Positions 26,493-36,778 are shown, counted from the first letter of the stretch. The stretch is 64,000 nucleotides of DNA from Hyphomicrobiales bacterium (GCA_900473045.1 UCKS01000016.1:62001-126000); one strand, 5' to 3'. Notes: a model not told the origin generated them from the letters alone. Program-made: numbers and translations.

Positions 26493-27455
26493 ATGGATCT
26501 TTCTCTTCTCGATTGCTTCGTCAAGGTTGCCGATTCCCGTTCGATTTCAGCGGCTTCCAGGCTCCACCGACTACCCAAGTCGACGCTCAGCCACAAGATT
26601 CGCCAGCTGGAAGACGAATTCGGCATCGAACTCTTCGTACGCGAGGGGCATCAGCTACACGTCACCGATGCAGGCGCCGAGTTCCTGCGCTATGCCCGGC
26701 TTATTCAGTCAAACTGCGAAGATGCGACAACGGCGATGGCCGAGATGCGGCAGGAAGTTGCAGGCACCTTGAGGGTCGGCTCGACCGGTGAATTTGGCAC
26801 CACCATCACCTCTGAACTCCTGTACGCGTTTCGCCAGCAATATCCGCAGGTCAATCTCGACGTGGTGTTCCTGAGTGCCAGGCAACCCTTTTCCGATGTC
26901 ACCGAGCAGGCGCTCGACGGCATCTTCCACTGGGGGGAACCCTCCGACGTCGATTACATCAGCCGTCGGCTCTCTGTCTCGTCATACGGCCTCTTCGCCA
27001 GCCCCGACTACATCGCCCGGCACGGCGTCCCAACAATACCCGATGATCTCCCCAGTCATCGCGGCCTGGTCTTTCGCCAGCCGACGCGGCTGCAATCCTG
27101 GTATCTGACACGGGACGGCGATACTGAAATCGACCTGCTACCGGCGGCGACCTGCACCACCAATGATTACTGGACGATCAAGTATTTCGCAGTCGCCGGC
27201 GAAGGGATCGCCTACCTGCCGGAATTCTTCGTCGAAACGGAACGGCAGGCGGGCTTGCTCATACCCGTGCTTGGCGAATGGAGTTCTCCGAAGACCGCGA
27301 TCAATCTGATCTACTCGCGCCGCAGACACGTCTCCAAGCGCTTCAAGGCCTTCGTCGAATTCTGTATCGATTTTTATCGAAACCGCGATCGCATGAATGT
27401 CCCTCGCTACTATGTCGAGAAAGTCAGCTTCCCGACGCCCGCTTCGGCCAAATAG
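26493..27455 (+). CDS. LysR-family regulator of the purine operon
   Basis: 320 aa. N-terminal winged helix-turn-helix (MDLSLLDCFVKVADSRSISAASRLHRLPKSTLSHKIRQLE, residues 1-40) followed by a LysR substrate domain starting AGTLRVGSTGEFGTT. It is transcribed away from the second deaminase, whose start lies 106 bases to the left, the classic LysR divergent arrangement, so it probably activates the deaminase/permease operon in response to a purine or derivative. The intergenic region is AT-rich and contains TTGTACAA, but a T-N11-A site is not certain. Confidence 0.9.
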   Translation: MDLSLLDCFVKVADSRSISAASRLHRLPKSTLSHKIRQLEDEFGIELFVREGHQLHVTDAGAEFLRYARLIQSNCEDATTAMAEMRQEVAGTLRVGSTGEFGTTITSELLYAFRQQYPQVNLDVVFLSARQPFSDVTEQALDGIFHWGEPSDVDYISRRLSVSSYGLFASPDYIARHGVPTIPDDLPSHRGLVFRQPTRLQSWYLTRDGDTEIDLLPAATCTTNDYWTIKYFAVAGEGIAYLPEFFVETERQAGLLIPVLGEWSSPKTAINLIYSRRRHVSKRFKAFVEFCIDFYRNRDRMNVPRYYVEKVSFPTPASAK

Positions 27456-27580
27456 CGGTTCGCCGCTATCGCGATCAGGTAGCCCGCCAGTTCCTGATAA
27501 ACGAACGGTTGCCTAAGGTTTGGTGGCCGGACTATATCAACCCGATAGATGCAATGCCCGAGACGGCCGGAAATCGTATA

Positions 27581-27940
27581 ATGACGACCAAGATTGATAT
27601 TCAGATCATTTCGGATTCCGAAACCGAAAATGCCGTTCAGGCAGACGTGTCTTCCCGGACCGCCTATCTGTCGGCGATCGAACATGACGGCAAGATTTTT
27701 GCCGTCATCACCTGGATCGCCAATCGTGAACTCGGCCTGAAGAAGCCGGAATGGGTCATCCCGATCAGCTCCGTCGCGCATCAGACCATGCCGGACACGT
27801 CTGCACCGTGCCGCTGGCGCCTCACCGATCCATTGCCGAGTTCGCTGTTCGACGGTTCCGCATCGCGCCAGGTGAGACGCCAGTTCGGGGTCGAGCCCGC
27901 GCCAAACATTGCCTTCAAGCTCAAGCGACAGCACCACTGA
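27581..27940 (+). CDS. Hypothetical protein, 119 aa
   Basis: Starts MTTKIDIQIISDSE at 27581 (an in-frame ATG at 27554 is possible) and ends at 27940. Third-position GC bias is strong, as in known genes here, and the opposite frame shows no domain, so it is probably a true gene. It has no signal peptide or membrane segment. The middle contains AYLSAIEHDGKIFAVITWIANRELG, possibly a small beta-rich domain; no family was recognised. The ribosome site is weak. It lies between the LysR gene and the convergent polyol ABC operon; no functional link is evident. Confidence 0.6.
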   Translation: MTTKIDIQIISDSETENAVQADVSSRTAYLSAIEHDGKIFAVITWIANRELGLKKPEWVIPISSVAHQTMPDTSAPCRWRLTDPLPSSLFDGSASRQVRRQFGVEPAPNIAFKLKRQHH

Positions 27941-28041
27941 AGGCCGAACGGATCGGTCAATATCGCGCTTGCGCAGCAGACCAATGTTCGAACACGGCCT
28001 CGCGGGGGGCGATCACCGGGCCGTAGTCGAAGGGCCGCCCG

Positions 28042-29130
28042 TCAGGCCAATAGAGTGAGCCCGGTTTGGCGGTCGAACAGATGCATGCGTCCCTCGTTGA
28101 CGACAAACCGGACGTCGTCGCCGGGTTTCGGGCAACCGCCGGCCTTGACCAGGGCGCCGATTTCCTTATCCGCGAACAGGAAGGTGACGAGGGCATCGTT
28201 GCCGTGGAATTCGACGAGGTCCGCCTTGCCCGTCACGCAATTAATCTCCGTTGACCCGGCTGCAGCGGCCTCCAGGTCCGCAGGACGGATACCAAGCACG
28301 ATCTTTTGACCGTCCGACAGGGAGAACCGCCTGCCGGAAACCGCAAAGCTGGCTCCTTCCACACACAGCAACCAGCCATCACCGTTTGCCTTGACCATCG
28401 CGTCGATGAAATTCATGTTCGGCGTGCCGATAAAGCCGGCGACGAACAGCGTGCGCGGCCGCTCGTAGATTTCCGCCGGCGTACCGACCTGCTCTATGCC
28501 GCCGTCCTTCATCAGGACAATCCGGTCGGCCAGCGTCATGGCCTCGAGCTGGTCGTGGGTGACATAGACGGTCGTGGTCTTCAGCTTTTGATGCAGCCTC
28601 GCGATTTCGACGCGCATGTGATTGCGCAGCTTCGCATCGAGGTTGGACAGCGGCTCGTCGAACAGAAACACACGTGGTGTCTTGATCATCGCCCGGGCGA
28701 TGGCGACGCGCTGCTGCTGCCCGCCCGAAAGTGCATTCGGCTTGCGGTCCAGATAGGGGTCAAGGCCGAGCGTGGACGATACCGCCCGTATGCGCGTATC
28801 GATTTCCGGGCTCGAAATCTTCATGCGCTTCAGCCCGAAGGCGATGTTGTCGTAGATCGTCATATGCGGATAGAGCGCGTAATTCTGGAAAACCATGGCA
28901 ACGCCCCTGTCGCGTGGCGGCAGGTCGTTGACTGTCTTGCCGCCAATGATCACATCACCACCGGAAATATCTTCAAGACCGGCGATCATGCGAAGCAGCG
29001 TGGACTTGCCGCAGCCGGAGGGGCCGAGAAAGACGATGAACTCCTGATCGGCAACATCCAGGTTGAAATCCTTGATCACGTTGACCGCGCCATAGGCCTT
29101 GTCCACGTGCGAACATACGATGGTCGCCAT
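28042..29130 (-). CDS. ABC transporter ATP-binding protein, polyol/sugar type (MalK/SmoK-like)
   Basis: 362 aa. Walker [11 protein letters not shown]-loop FQNYALYPH, signature LSGGQQQR, Walker B VFLFDEP, switch VTHD, and a C-terminal TOBE/MalK-like regulatory domain (LGIRPADLE). The ATG at 29130 is chosen over a TTG at 29136. Last gene of the five-gene operon, two bases after the dehydrogenase. It pairs with the two permeases at 30199-31880. Confidence 0.92.
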   Translation of the reverse strand: MATIVCSHVDKAYGAVNVIKDFNLDVADQEFIVFLGPSGCGKSTLLRMIAGLEDISGGDVIIGGKTVNDLPPRDRGVAMVFQNYALYPHMTIYDNIAFGLKRMKISSPEIDTRIRAVSSTLGLDPYLDRKPNALSGGQQQRVAIARAMIKTPRVFLFDEPLSNLDAKLRNHMRVEIARLHQKLKTTTVYVTHDQLEAMTLADRIVLMKDGGIEQVGTPAEIYERPRTLFVAGFIGTPNMNFIDAMVKANGDGWLLCVEGASFAVSGRRFSLSDGQKIVLGIRPADLEAAAAGSTEINCVTGKADLVEFHGNDALVTFLFADKEIGALVKAGGCPKPGDDVRFVVNEGRMHLFDRQTGLTLLA

Positions 29131-29132
29131 CC

Positions 29133-30179
29133 TCAAATCTCCCCGTTGTTCATCAGGATTTGCAGTTTCACGTCAGAAGGATTGGCCGCCACCGCACGAT
29201 CGAACGCCTTGATGCTGTCCTTGAAATCGAATGTGCCGGTAATCAGCGGCGTCAGGTCCACTTTTCCGGATGCGATGAGCGCCAGAGCACGATCGAAAAT
29301 GTTGGCATAGCGGAACACCGTTTCGATCCGGACTTCCTTGGATATAGCACCGGGCACGTCGAACGCGACCGGTTCGACCGGCAGTCCGACCAGAACCACC
29401 GCTCCGCCGGGCCGGACGAGATTGAAGATGCCGTTGAAAGCCTTGGGGCTGCCGCTTGCCTCGAACACCAGATCCGCACCCCAGCCTGCGGTTTCCAGCT
29501 GCACCACGTCAGCGAAGGATTGATCGGCGATATTGACCGGCACGATACCCGGGTAGCGACCGGCAATGGCAAGCTTTTCGGCACTGAAATCCGAGATGAA
29601 CACCCGGCTGCAGCCGCCGGCTAGTGCTGCCAGCGCAACCATGATGCCGATCGGCCCGCAGCCGATGACGGCGGCCACATCGCCCGGCGCAATACGTGCC
29701 CGTGCCGCAGCCTGCATGCCGATAGCGAAAGGCTCGACCATCGCACCTTCGGCAAAGGAAACATTGTCCGGCAGCTTGTAGGTGAAGGCCGCCGGATGTA
29801 CCGCATAGGGCGTCAGGATGCCGTGGATCGGCGGCGTTGCCCAGAAGCGGACATCGGGATCGACATTGTAGAGGCCGAGCTTAGATGCCCGCGAGGACAA
29901 ATCCGGCACGCCCGGTTCCATGCAGACGCGGTCGCCTACGGCCAGATTGCGGACATTGCTGCCGATCTCGATGATAGTGCCGGCCGCTTCATGGCCGAGC
30001 ACCATGGGCTCACGCAGCACATAGGGGCCGATCGCACCATGCGTATAATAGTGCACGTCGCTGCCGCAGACGCCGACAGTGTGAATGGCGATCTTGATGT
30101 CGTCTGAACCGACATCGAGTGGAAGATCGATTTCCCGCAGGTTGAGGACGCCTTTTTGCTCGAGAACCAACGCTTGCAT
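29133..30179 (-). CDS. Zinc-dependent polyol dehydrogenase (xylitol/sorbitol dehydrogenase type)
   Basis: 348 aa medium-chain dehydrogenase. Catalytic zinc ligands are seen as [13 protein letters not shown] and LGHEAAGTI with a downstream Glu ([12 protein letters not shown]). The structural-zinc cysteines are missing, as expected for the sorbitol/xylitol group. NAD-binding motif [10 protein letters not shown]. Such enzymes oxidise polyols (xylitol, sorbitol, L-arabitol) to ketoses in the cytoplasm. It lies inside a polyol-type ABC operon between permease and ATPase genes, which supports a polyol substrate. The exact polyol is not determined. Confidence 0.9.
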   Translation of the reverse strand: MQALVLEQKGVLNLREIDLPLDVGSDDIKIAIHTVGVCGSDVHYYTHGAIGPYVLREPMVLGHEAAGTIIEIGSNVRNLAVGDRVCMEPGVPDLSSRASKLGLYNVDPDVRFWATPPIHGILTPYAVHPAAFTYKLPDNVSFAEGAMVEPFAIGMQAAARARIAPGDVAAVIGCGPIGIMVALAALAGGCSRVFISDFSAEKLAIAGRYPGIVPVNIADQSFADVVQLETAGWGADLVFEASGSPKAFNGIFNLVRPGGAVVLVGLPVEPVAFDVPGAISKEVRIETVFRYANIFDRALALIASGKVDLTPLITGTFDFKDSIKAFDRAVAANPSDVKLQILMNNGEI

Positions 30180-30198
30180 TGTGTATTCCTTTGAATTT

Positions 30199-31020
30199 TC
30201 AGGATGTCTTGCGCTTGAAGGCACTGTTGAGCATGCCGCTGAGAATGCCGATGAACAGGAGAGGCGGTATCGACAGCAGCACGACCGAGGCATTCAGGAC
30301 GCCCCACGGCACGTCGCGCCCGAGCTGCGTGAGCTCCGAGGCCACGATCGGAAGTGTCTTGGCATCGGACGTGGTCAGCATCAGTGCAATCAGGAACTCG
30401 TTCCAGACCAGCACGAAGCTGAAGGCGACTGCCCCGATCAGGGACCGCGAGGCGATCGGCAGGGCGATGAGGAAGAAGATCGCATAAGGACCGTAACCAT
30501 CCACACGCGCCGCCTCCTCCACTTCTTTCGGAACCCGGGCGAAAGCCGGAACACTGAGCCAGATGATGGTCGCAAGCGTCAGCAGCGTATAGGTTACCGT
30601 CATCGAGAGGCGCGTGTCATAGAGCCCGAAATCCAGCCAGATGACCATCAACGGGATCGCTATGGCGACCGGTGGCAGGAAGCGCAGCGACAGCACGAAG
30701 AACTGGATGTCATGCGACCAGCGGTTCGGATAGCGGGCGATGGCATAGGCGGCCGGCAGACCGAGCACCGCACCAATCAGCACCGAGGCACCCGAGATCA
30801 GGATCGAGTTGACCAGCCCCTCAAAGACGCTGGCCCGGCCGAGTACGTAGGCGAAATTGTCCAGTGTCGGCGTGAAGAAGAACAGCGGCGTCGGCGTGAC
30901 GATATCGACACGATTCTTGAAGGCATTAAGCAGGGTCCAGAAAACCGGGAAAACGGCAGAAAACGCGGCCGCATACAGGATGATGCGGCCAATGAACCGG
31001 CCGGGACTGCGGGCGCTCAT
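30199..31020 (-). CDS. ABC transporter permease (MalG type)
   Basis: 273 aa, about six transmembrane segments and the EAA loop as [22 protein letters not shown] (read as EEAARVDG at its core). The start ATG at 31020 overlaps the stop of the partner permease (ATGA), so the two subunits are translationally coupled. Forms the membrane channel with the product of 31017-31880. Confidence 0.92.
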   Translation of the reverse strand: MSARSPGRFIGRIILYAAAFSAVFPVFWTLLNAFKNRVDIVTPTPLFFFTPTLDNFAYVLGRASVFEGLVNSILISGASVLIGAVLGLPAAYAIARYPNRWSHDIQFFVLSLRFLPPVAIAIPLMVIWLDFGLYDTRLSMTVTYTLLTLATIIWLSVPAFARVPKEVEEAARVDGYGPYAIFFLIALPIASRSLIGAVAFSFVLVWNEFLIALMLTTSDAKTLPIVASELTQLGRDVPWGVLNASVVLLSIPPLLFIGILSGMLNSAFKRKTS

Positions 31021-31880
31021 GATTTGACCCTTTTCCAGAGAAAGGTGAATGCCAGCGAGGTCGCGACCATCATCAAAACGGCCATACTGGACGCATAAGA
31101 GATGCGGCCGGATTCGATGAAACCTTGCGAGAAGGCGTACATGTCCAACGTTTCCGTCGCGATACCCGGCCCACCGCGGGTCATGACATAGATCAGGTCG
31201 AAGGCGCGCAGGGACTCGATCATCTTGACGAAGGCAAGCGAAATCAAAGGTGCCTTGAGCATCGGAATGGCGACGTAGGCATAGATTTCCCAGGTCTTCG
31301 CATGATCAAGCCGTGCCGCCTCGAAGGGTTGAGGGGGCAGCGTTTCCAGGAGTTTCAGCACGATGACGGCGAAAAACAAGCCCCATTGCCAGACATCGAC
31401 CAGAGCCACGGTGCCAAGCGCGGTTAACGGGTTGGACAGGAGATCAAGCGGCTGGCCGGTGATCGCCTTGTAGGGATAGGTGATGATCCCATAGAGCGGG
31501 TGGAAAGCGAATTTCCAGACGAAGGCGGCCGAGACGCGCGGCAGGATGACCGGAATCAGGAACAGAAAGCACACGGCACTGCGCATGCGCGGCGAGGCGC
31601 ATTCGAACAGCAATATGCCGAGACCGATTGCGATGATCAGCGTCATGCCGACCGTGACCGCCTCCCATGTCAGCGAAACACCGATGGCATTGATGAACCG
31701 GCGATCGGAAAACAGGCTGATGTAATTCGCAAGACCGATGAAGCTGCCATCCGGCCGGCTGAGTTCCCGGTTTTGGAAGGAGATGATCACGGCATAGACC
31801 GTCGGCACCAGCGCCAGCACGGCAAGGATCGCTATGGCCGGCGACAGGAAGACCACCGGCAGGGTATTTTTCTGTTTCAC
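31017..31880 (-). CDS. ABC transporter permease (MalF type)
   Basis: 287 aa with a GTG start at 31880, supported by AAGGGGG upstream. About six transmembrane segments; the EAA-type loop is FEAARLDHAKTWEIYAYVAIP, and the TRGGPGIATETL motif near the C-terminus is typical of MalF-like subunits. Follows the binding-protein gene after a hairpin-containing spacer. Confidence 0.92.
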   Translation of the reverse strand: MKQKNTLPVVFLSPAIAILAVLALVPTVYAVIISFQNRELSRPDGSFIGLANYISLFSDRRFINAIGVSLTWEAVTVGMTLIIAIGLGILLFECASPRMRSAVCFLFLIPVILPRVSAAFVWKFAFHPLYGIITYPYKAITGQPLDLLSNPLTALGTVALVDVWQWGLFFAVIVLKLLETLPPQPFEAARLDHAKTWEIYAYVAIPMLKAPLISLAFVKMIESLRAFDLIYVMTRGGPGIATETLDMYAFSQGFIESGRISYASSMAVLMMVATSLAFTFLWKRVKS

Positions 31881-31928
31881 GAATGCCCCCTTCGAAAAGT
31901 CGCAGTGCTTTCCGTTGGTGTAAGGATG

Positions 31929-31953
31929 CCCGGCAAGGGCTGGCCTTGCCGGG
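31929..31953 (-). terminator. Stem-loop directly after the polyol binding-protein gene
   Basis: Ten-base perfect arms CCCGGCAAGG (31929-31938) and CCTTGCCGGG (31944-31953), loop of five, between the binding-protein stop (31976) and the permease start (31880). No T-run. Expected to protect the upstream message or partially terminate, giving excess binding protein. Confidence 0.65.
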
Positions 31954-31975
31954 TCAGTGACAGCGAAGGATCAGC

Positions 31976-33253
31976 TCACTGGCTGCGGGCGACGAGGTCC
32001 TTGGCAAAGCCGTTGAGCTCGTCGAGACCATCCTTGATGTCTGTGCGGGTGCCTGCGATCAGCTCTTCCAGGATGATGCCCCAACGATCGCCAAGATCCG
32101 GCCATTGCGGGCTCTGCCAGAAATTGACTGCCGTGACCTTTCCGGTTTCGGCCAGGGCCTGACCGAGATCAGGACCGTAAAGCTCGGCAAATTTCGGACT
32201 GGTCATCACACTGGTGCGGTTGAGTTCGCTGAACTGGTTTGCTTCCAGCCGGCGGTTCTCGTTCTCCTTGGAGGTCGCCCAGGCGATGAAGAGGCCAGCG
32301 CAGGCCTTGGACGTTTCGTCCGCATTGGCTTTGGTGCCGATGGCAAGGCCGTGGCCATAACCACCGCCGGTCAGCGGGGTTGGCGGTGGCATGTAGCCGA
32401 CTTTGCCGGCGACCTGCGAGGATTTTGGATCGATCGCCATGCCGACCAGCGGCGTCGACTCGATGATCATCGCCACCTGGCCGGAAGTGAAAGCGCCGAC
32501 CACTTCGTCCCATCCGCCGGTCTGGCTGCCGGGAGCCGAATACTTGAAGAGCTCCAGGTAGGTCTCAGTCGCCTTCACAGCGGCCTCGCTGTCGAAGACG
32601 GGCGTCTTGCCGTCGAACCAGTTGCCGCCGAAGCCCTTGAAGAACGGCATCCAGCGCCAAACATTGGCCCCCGACCCACGCTGTCCACGCAGCGCCGTGC
32701 CGTAGATGCCCTGGTCCGGCTGGTTCAGCGCCTTGACGGCAGCAATATATTCGTCGAGCGTCTTCGGCGGCGTGATACCGGCGGCCTCAAGTAGATCCTT
32801 GCGGTAAACCATCAGGTCGCCGCCACCGGTCAGCGGCGCAAACCATACTTTGCCGTCATAGGTGGCAACCTTCTGCCGGCCGGGATCGAAATCGGCATAG
32901 TCGTAGTCGGCCGGATAATAATCCATCAGTGGCGCCACCCAGCCAGATGATGCAAACAGCGCCACATTGGCTTCGTCGATATAGTAGACATTGTACTTGC
33001 CGATCGTCGAAGCGTCGGCCTTGCTCTTGGCGCGGCGATCGTTCTCGTTCAGATAGTCGATCTCGAAGGATGCGCCGCCGCTGAGCTTCTCGAATTCGGG
33101 CTTTTGCTCCTCCAGCAAAGTCAGTCCGTCGCGCGGCTGGGCGAGAACCTTGATCGTCCCGGAGCATTCGGCCGCAATGGCGATCGAGGATACCGAGCCG
33201 GCAAGAAGGCAAGCGAAGGCAATGCTCGAAACGAGCGTCTTTCCATTGGTCAT
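31976..33253 (-). CDS. Periplasmic sugar/polyol-binding protein (extracellular solute-binding family 1)
   Basis: 425 aa. ATG at 33253 with GGGGAGG upstream. Signal peptide of about 28 residues ending AIAAE. The mature protein has the MalE/SmoE-type layout: IKVLAQPRDG, a hinge with VWFAPLTGGGDLMVYRKDLLEAAGI, and a tryptophan/tyrosine-rich binding region (GSGANVWRWMPFF). First gene of the operon binding protein - permease - permease - dehydrogenase - ATPase. The linked polyol dehydrogenase suggests a sugar alcohol ligand. Confidence 0.9.
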   Translation of the reverse strand: MTNGKTLVSSIAFACLLAGSVSSIAIAAECSGTIKVLAQPRDGLTLLEEQKPEFEKLSGGASFEIDYLNENDRRAKSKADASTIGKYNVYYIDEANVALFASSGWVAPLMDYYPADYDYADFDPGRQKVATYDGKVWFAPLTGGGDLMVYRKDLLEAAGITPPKTLDEYIAAVKALNQPDQGIYGTALRGQRGSGANVWRWMPFFKGFGGNWFDGKTPVFDSEAAVKATETYLELFKYSAPGSQTGGWDEVVGAFTSGQVAMIIESTPLVGMAIDPKSSQVAGKVGYMPPPTPLTGGGYGHGLAIGTKANADETSKACAGLFIAWATSKENENRRLEANQFSELNRTSVMTSPKFAELYGPDLGQALAETGKVTAVNFWQSPQWPDLGDRWGIILEELIAGTRTDIKDGLDELNGFAKDLVARSQ

Positions 33254-33410
33254 ATGATGAACCTCCCCTAAAGGTCACTGCGACAGCCGCCGGAATGTCC
33301 TCAGATCAAACGACCATCTCTCCATAGCGAACTTTTTCGCTGGGCTGATCCTACGTATCTGGATTGAGCGAACTAGCGCGCGCCATGCGTCGAATCTATA
33401 CTTTAATGCG

Positions 33411-33434
33411 CAAAAATGGCGATGAATCGCCATT
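33411..33434 (-). terminator. Rho-independent terminator of the AraC-family gene
   Basis: Arms AATGGCGAT (33415-33423) and ATCGCCATT (33426-33434) form a perfect inverted repeat, and on the minus strand the hairpin runs straight into TTTTT (33411-33415). It sits about 50 bases after the AraC stop and upstream of the binding-protein start, insulating the two transcripts. The symmetry would also suit an operator for the operon. Confidence 0.6.
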
Positions 33435-33483
33435 AGGATGGCAATTGCCACATAGCTTCATTGCTCTGCACAAAAACGCATTC

Positions 33484-34428
33484 TCAGGCGCGCGAAGGCC
33501 GGCGTTGCCCGGTCAGCCGCCGGTAGGCAGATGGCGTCATTTTATGATGCAGCAAGAACGTCCGGTTGAAATTGGAAATGTTGAGATAACCGACTTCGAA
33601 GCAGATTTCGGTAATCGGCATATCGGTCTCCGCCAAAAGCTTGCAGGCCTGCCAGATGCGGAGCTTATTGACATGGTCGGTAAAGCTGTTGCCGGTGTTT
33701 TTCTTGAAAAATCGGGAGAAGGCGGTTTCGCTCATGCCGGCCAGGTCGGCCACTTCGGCAAGGTGGATATCATTGGCGACATTCTCGAAAATATAGATCA
33801 ATGCACGCTGCAAAACGTCGAGTGTTTCAGCGTTCAGCTTGGGTGCAAATTCCGGCGACGACAGAATTTCGTATTCCTGCGTGTCGCTTAGCAGTTCGAG
33901 CAACTGCACGAACATCGACAGCCGGGCAAAACCCTTTACCTCCCCCATGCCTTCCACCAGGGCGATACCGTCGGCCAGCGTCTGACCGTAAAAAACAAGG
34001 CCGCGTTCGGCGCGGGAGAAGAAGTCTTCCAACTGGGTAAATTCGGGCAGCATGGCGGTGATGTTGCGAATACGATCCGGATCGAACTGAATGACGATAT
34101 CGCGCCCCTCGATAATCTCGCCCGGCGCCGTTGCGGTTACCCAGTCATGCGGCAGGTTACGCCCTATGACGGTCAGATAACCGGGCTGGAACTCGCCGAT
34201 ATAATCGCCGACAAACGCCATGCCCGACGCATGCCGCAAGAGATGGATCTCGATCTCCGGATGGTAGTTCCAGACGTTGCGCTCCCACGGATAATCATCC
34301 ACGCGCCAGAGGAAGCTTTCGGTGACATCGGTGACGATGTGCTCGAAAGTCGGCAAGTTGCCGCTCATCATTGCGGACTTTGCGCCGAGTACGGCCTTTG
34401 CAGCCGGATTTCTCCTGTCCTTCAACAT
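33484..34428 (-). CDS. AraC-family regulator of the polyol operon
   Basis: 314 aa. The C-terminal ~100 residues hold two helix-turn-helix motifs (IHLAEVADLAGMSETAFSRFF and ITEICFEVGYLNISNFNRTF, each near 20 residues). The N-terminal half is a cupin-like sensor (HPEIEIHLLRHASGMAFVGDYIGEF). Start at 34428; an internal Met pair at residues 20-21 is possible. Located immediately upstream of, and on the same strand as, the polyol transporter operon, it probably activates that operon in response to its substrate. Confidence 0.9.
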   Translation of the reverse strand: MLKDRRNPAAKAVLGAKSAMMSGNLPTFEHIVTDVTESFLWRVDDYPWERNVWNYHPEIEIHLLRHASGMAFVGDYIGEFQPGYLTVIGRNLPHDWVTATAPGEIIEGRDIVIQFDPDRIRNITAMLPEFTQLEDFFSRAERGLVFYGQTLADGIALVEGMGEVKGFARLSMFVQLLELLSDTQEYEILSSPEFAPKLNAETLDVLQRALIYIFENVANDIHLAEVADLAGMSETAFSRFFKKNTGNSFTDHVNKLRIWQACKLLAETDMPITEICFEVGYLNISNFNRTFLLHHKMTPSAYRRLTGQRRPSRA

Positions 34429-34499
34429 CAGCTTAGCGCCTGGTCTAGCGAGGAATAAGACGTCCAGGCCTTAAATCATCGCCAAACTACCCGAGTCAA

Positions 34500-34528
34500 T
34501 CGGATCTCATCGACGTGATGCGATCCGA
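34500..34528 (-). terminator. Stem-loop downstream of the ketose catabolic operon
   Basis: TCGGATC (34500-34506) and GATCCGA (34522-34528) pair, with an inner CATC/GATG extension (34508-34511, 34517-34520) across one mismatch. It lies 56 bases beyond the aldolase stop and upstream of the AraC gene. No T-run; could be a 3' end or an operator. Confidence 0.4.
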
Positions 34529-34583
34529 GACTTCAGATCACCGTATCAGCAGAACCCCAAACGAAGGCTCCGCTTCATCGCGA

Positions 34584-35285
34584 TCAGGATACGGCACGTT
34601 GCCGGGCTATATCGTTGATCCCTTCGGCATCCGGCGCATAGCCGTAGCTCATCTTGCGCATCTGCTCGATCACCCTTGCCATTTCATCGTCGGGCAGCAC
34701 CGGCGGCTCACCGAGCGTCAGGGCCTGGACATACATGCGCGACAAGGTCTCGATCTCTATCGCCAGCCAGAGCGCACCTTCCAGCGTCTTGCCGAGCGAG
34801 ATTTGGCCGTGCTGGCCAAGCAGGCAGGCCAGACGGTCCTTCAGCGCCACCAGCGCATGATCCGAAAGGGCCTGCGTGCCGAACGTGGCATATTCGGCGC
34901 AGCGCACCGTCGTGCCACCGGCGACACCCGTCATATAGTGAAAGCTTGGGATCGTCTTGTGGTGGCAGGCCAGCGTCGTCGCGTAGATCGAATGGCAATG
35001 CAGCACGACGTTGATATCCGGCCGGCTCTTGAGGATATCGCGGTGGAACCGCCATTCCGACGATGGCCGGCGGCCAACATAAGTTCCGTCAAAATCCATC
35101 TCCACCAGATCGTCCGGCGTCATCGTGTCATAGGCAAGCGAGGACGGCGTGACGAGGAAACCAGCGCTCGTGCGGACGGAGAGGTTTCCCGCCGTTCCCT
35201 GATTGATACCGCTGGCATTCATCCTGCGGCAGGTTTCGACCATGTCGCGGCGCAGCTTGGCAATATCGGTGTGTTGAGTGCTCAT
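34584..35285 (-). CDS. Class II aldolase (L-fuculose-1-phosphate aldolase/AraD-like)
   Basis: 233 aa. Motifs of the zinc class II aldolase/epimerase family: GTAGNLSVR, LVTPSSLAYDTMTPDDLVEMD, the metal ligands HCHSIYATTLA, and a third ligand region further downstream near LLGQHGQISLG. Overlaps the kinase gene by four bases. In the family, ketose 1-phosphates are cleaved to DHAP and an aldehyde, which fits the upstream FGGY kinase. Last gene of a seven-gene operon. Confidence 0.9.
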   Translation of the reverse strand: MSTQHTDIAKLRRDMVETCRRMNASGINQGTAGNLSVRTSAGFLVTPSSLAYDTMTPDDLVEMDFDGTYVGRRPSSEWRFHRDILKSRPDINVVLHCHSIYATTLACHHKTIPSFHYMTGVAGGTTVRCAEYATFGTQALSDHALVALKDRLACLLGQHGQISLGKTLEGALWLAIEIETLSRMYVQALTLGEPPVLPDDEMARVIEQMRKMSYGYAPDAEGINDIARQRAVS

Positions 35286-36778
35286 GGGGAGGACCTTTCG
35301 TATAGCACGTTGGAATGCGTCGCTTGTCTGGCGGCAGCCTGCCAATGGCGGGCATAAGCCGCCAGTTCGGCGGGTGGATGGTTGAAAAGAGGCGGCTTTT
35401 CGAGCGCGATCGCCGCACGTGCCTTCCGGGTTCCGTGGCTGGCAAGCAGGGCTGTGCCGGAGGCGACGCCATAGGTATCGAGGTTGGAAACGGTATCGCC
35501 CTGCGGCCGCAGCGCCGCAACCAGCGCCGCATAGAGCGGATCGCGCAGGAAGCTACCGTCGAGGATCACCCGTCCGCTGCTGCCCAGCGCATCAAGGCAT
35601 TCGACCGTCAAAAGCGCCGTATAAAGAACAGCCAACGCCTTGCGCTCGGCCGCATCGGCAGGCTGGGGACCAGTGATATGCCCAGTCCCCGCGCTGCCGG
35701 GAAACAGCCCATTGTCATCGCCAAAGGACGGCAGCGCCATCGTGCCCTGTCCGACCATCCGGCTGACGAGCGTGACATCGGCATTGAGATGGACGTCGTC
35801 ACGCCCGGCGACATGGGGGAACTCGCGCCCGCCCATGGTCAGCGCCCCGCCGACGGGATTGCCATCAATGTCGCTGGTGCAGGTCATGCCCCGATGTTCG
35901 TCCAACAGTTCAAGCGGCGTCTTGCCGCTCAACGCCACGATCCAGGTTCCGGTGGAAACCACGGTCGCCTCGTCGAAGCCTGCCGCCTGGTAGCGGTAGA
36001 AATTGGCGCTGCTGTCATGGATGCCTGCGAGAACCCTGATGTCCCTCGGCAAGCCGTACCGCTCGGCCAGAACCGGTCGGATCGTCCCGATCGGCTGCCA
36101 TGCTCTGGCAAAAGGTGGCAGCAGGTTCTGCCAGCCTTGCGATGTAACGATCGGCGACCAGTGCCGCTCCGCGACATTCCAGAGATGCGACTGCGCTCCC
36201 AGAACCGTCGCCTCCGAAACCGCCACGCCCGACAACCGCCAGGCCCAGTATTGCGGCACACCGAGAAACCAGCGCGCCCGGGAAAAGCCTTTGGGATCAG
36301 CCTGCTGCATCCAGAACATCTGGCGGGCATGATGGGTGGCGCCGTGCATCATCGCACTTCCCCGATCGTAGAAGGAACCGGACAACGCCGAATAACGCAT
36401 GCGGATATCGTCCGGCAGAGCCTGCTCGTAATCGATCATCGGCAGGGCGGTGCCGTCGCCAACATCGGGATGGGGGCCAACCAGGACGCCGCCGGAGCCA
36501 TGCCCGGACGACACAAATGTCGCGATCGGATGGCGTTTTGCAAGACCGGCAAGCGTGCCGAACACCCAATCGCTGAGCGTGTCCAGATCGTGATGCCGCC
36601 ACGGCCCGTCTTCAAGCACCGGATTGGCAATCGACAGCGTTTCGAGGATGGTGCCGGATGCCGTGACCGCGTTGAGCTTCACATTGGTCTTGCCGACATC
36701 CAGAACCGCGACAGTCGCCGGCTGCCCGTCATCCCTACCATCGCTCCACTGCCCGTCCGCCATGTCCGCATCCCGCAT
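35282..36778 (-). CDS. FGGY-family carbohydrate kinase (RhaK/fuculokinase-like)
   Basis: 498 aa. Phosphate-1 motif VLDVGKTNVKLNAV, a middle segment GIHDSSANFYRY, phosphate-2 VVSTGTWIVAL and adenosine motif region VILDGSFLRDPLYAALVAAL are visible. The GKTN form of the first motif resembles rhizobial RhaK-type kinases. An alternative ATG at 36763 exists. Gene order epimerase - kinase - aldolase indicates phosphorylation of a ketose, probably at C1, before aldol cleavage. In R. leguminosarum the rhamnose kinase is also needed for its ABC transporter; a similar link here would be inference only. Confidence 0.88.
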   Translation of the reverse strand: MRDADMADGQWSDGRDDGQPATVAVLDVGKTNVKLNAVTASGTILETLSIANPVLEDGPWRHHDLDTLSDWVFGTLAGLAKRHPIATFVSSGHGSGGVLVGPHPDVGDGTALPMIDYEQALPDDIRMRYSALSGSFYDRGSAMMHGATHHARQMFWMQQADPKGFSRARWFLGVPQYWAWRLSGVAVSEATVLGAQSHLWNVAERHWSPIVTSQGWQNLLPPFARAWQPIGTIRPVLAERYGLPRDIRVLAGIHDSSANFYRYQAAGFDEATVVSTGTWIVALSGKTPLELLDEHRGMTCTSDIDGNPVGGALTMGGREFPHVAGRDDVHLNADVTLVSRMVGQGTMALPSFGDDNGLFPGSAGTGHITGPQPADAAERKALAVLYTALLTVECLDALGSSGRVILDGSFLRDPLYAALVAALRPQGDTVSNLDTYGVASGTALLASHGTRKARAAIALEKPPLFNHPPAELAAYARHWQAAARQATHSNVLYERSSP

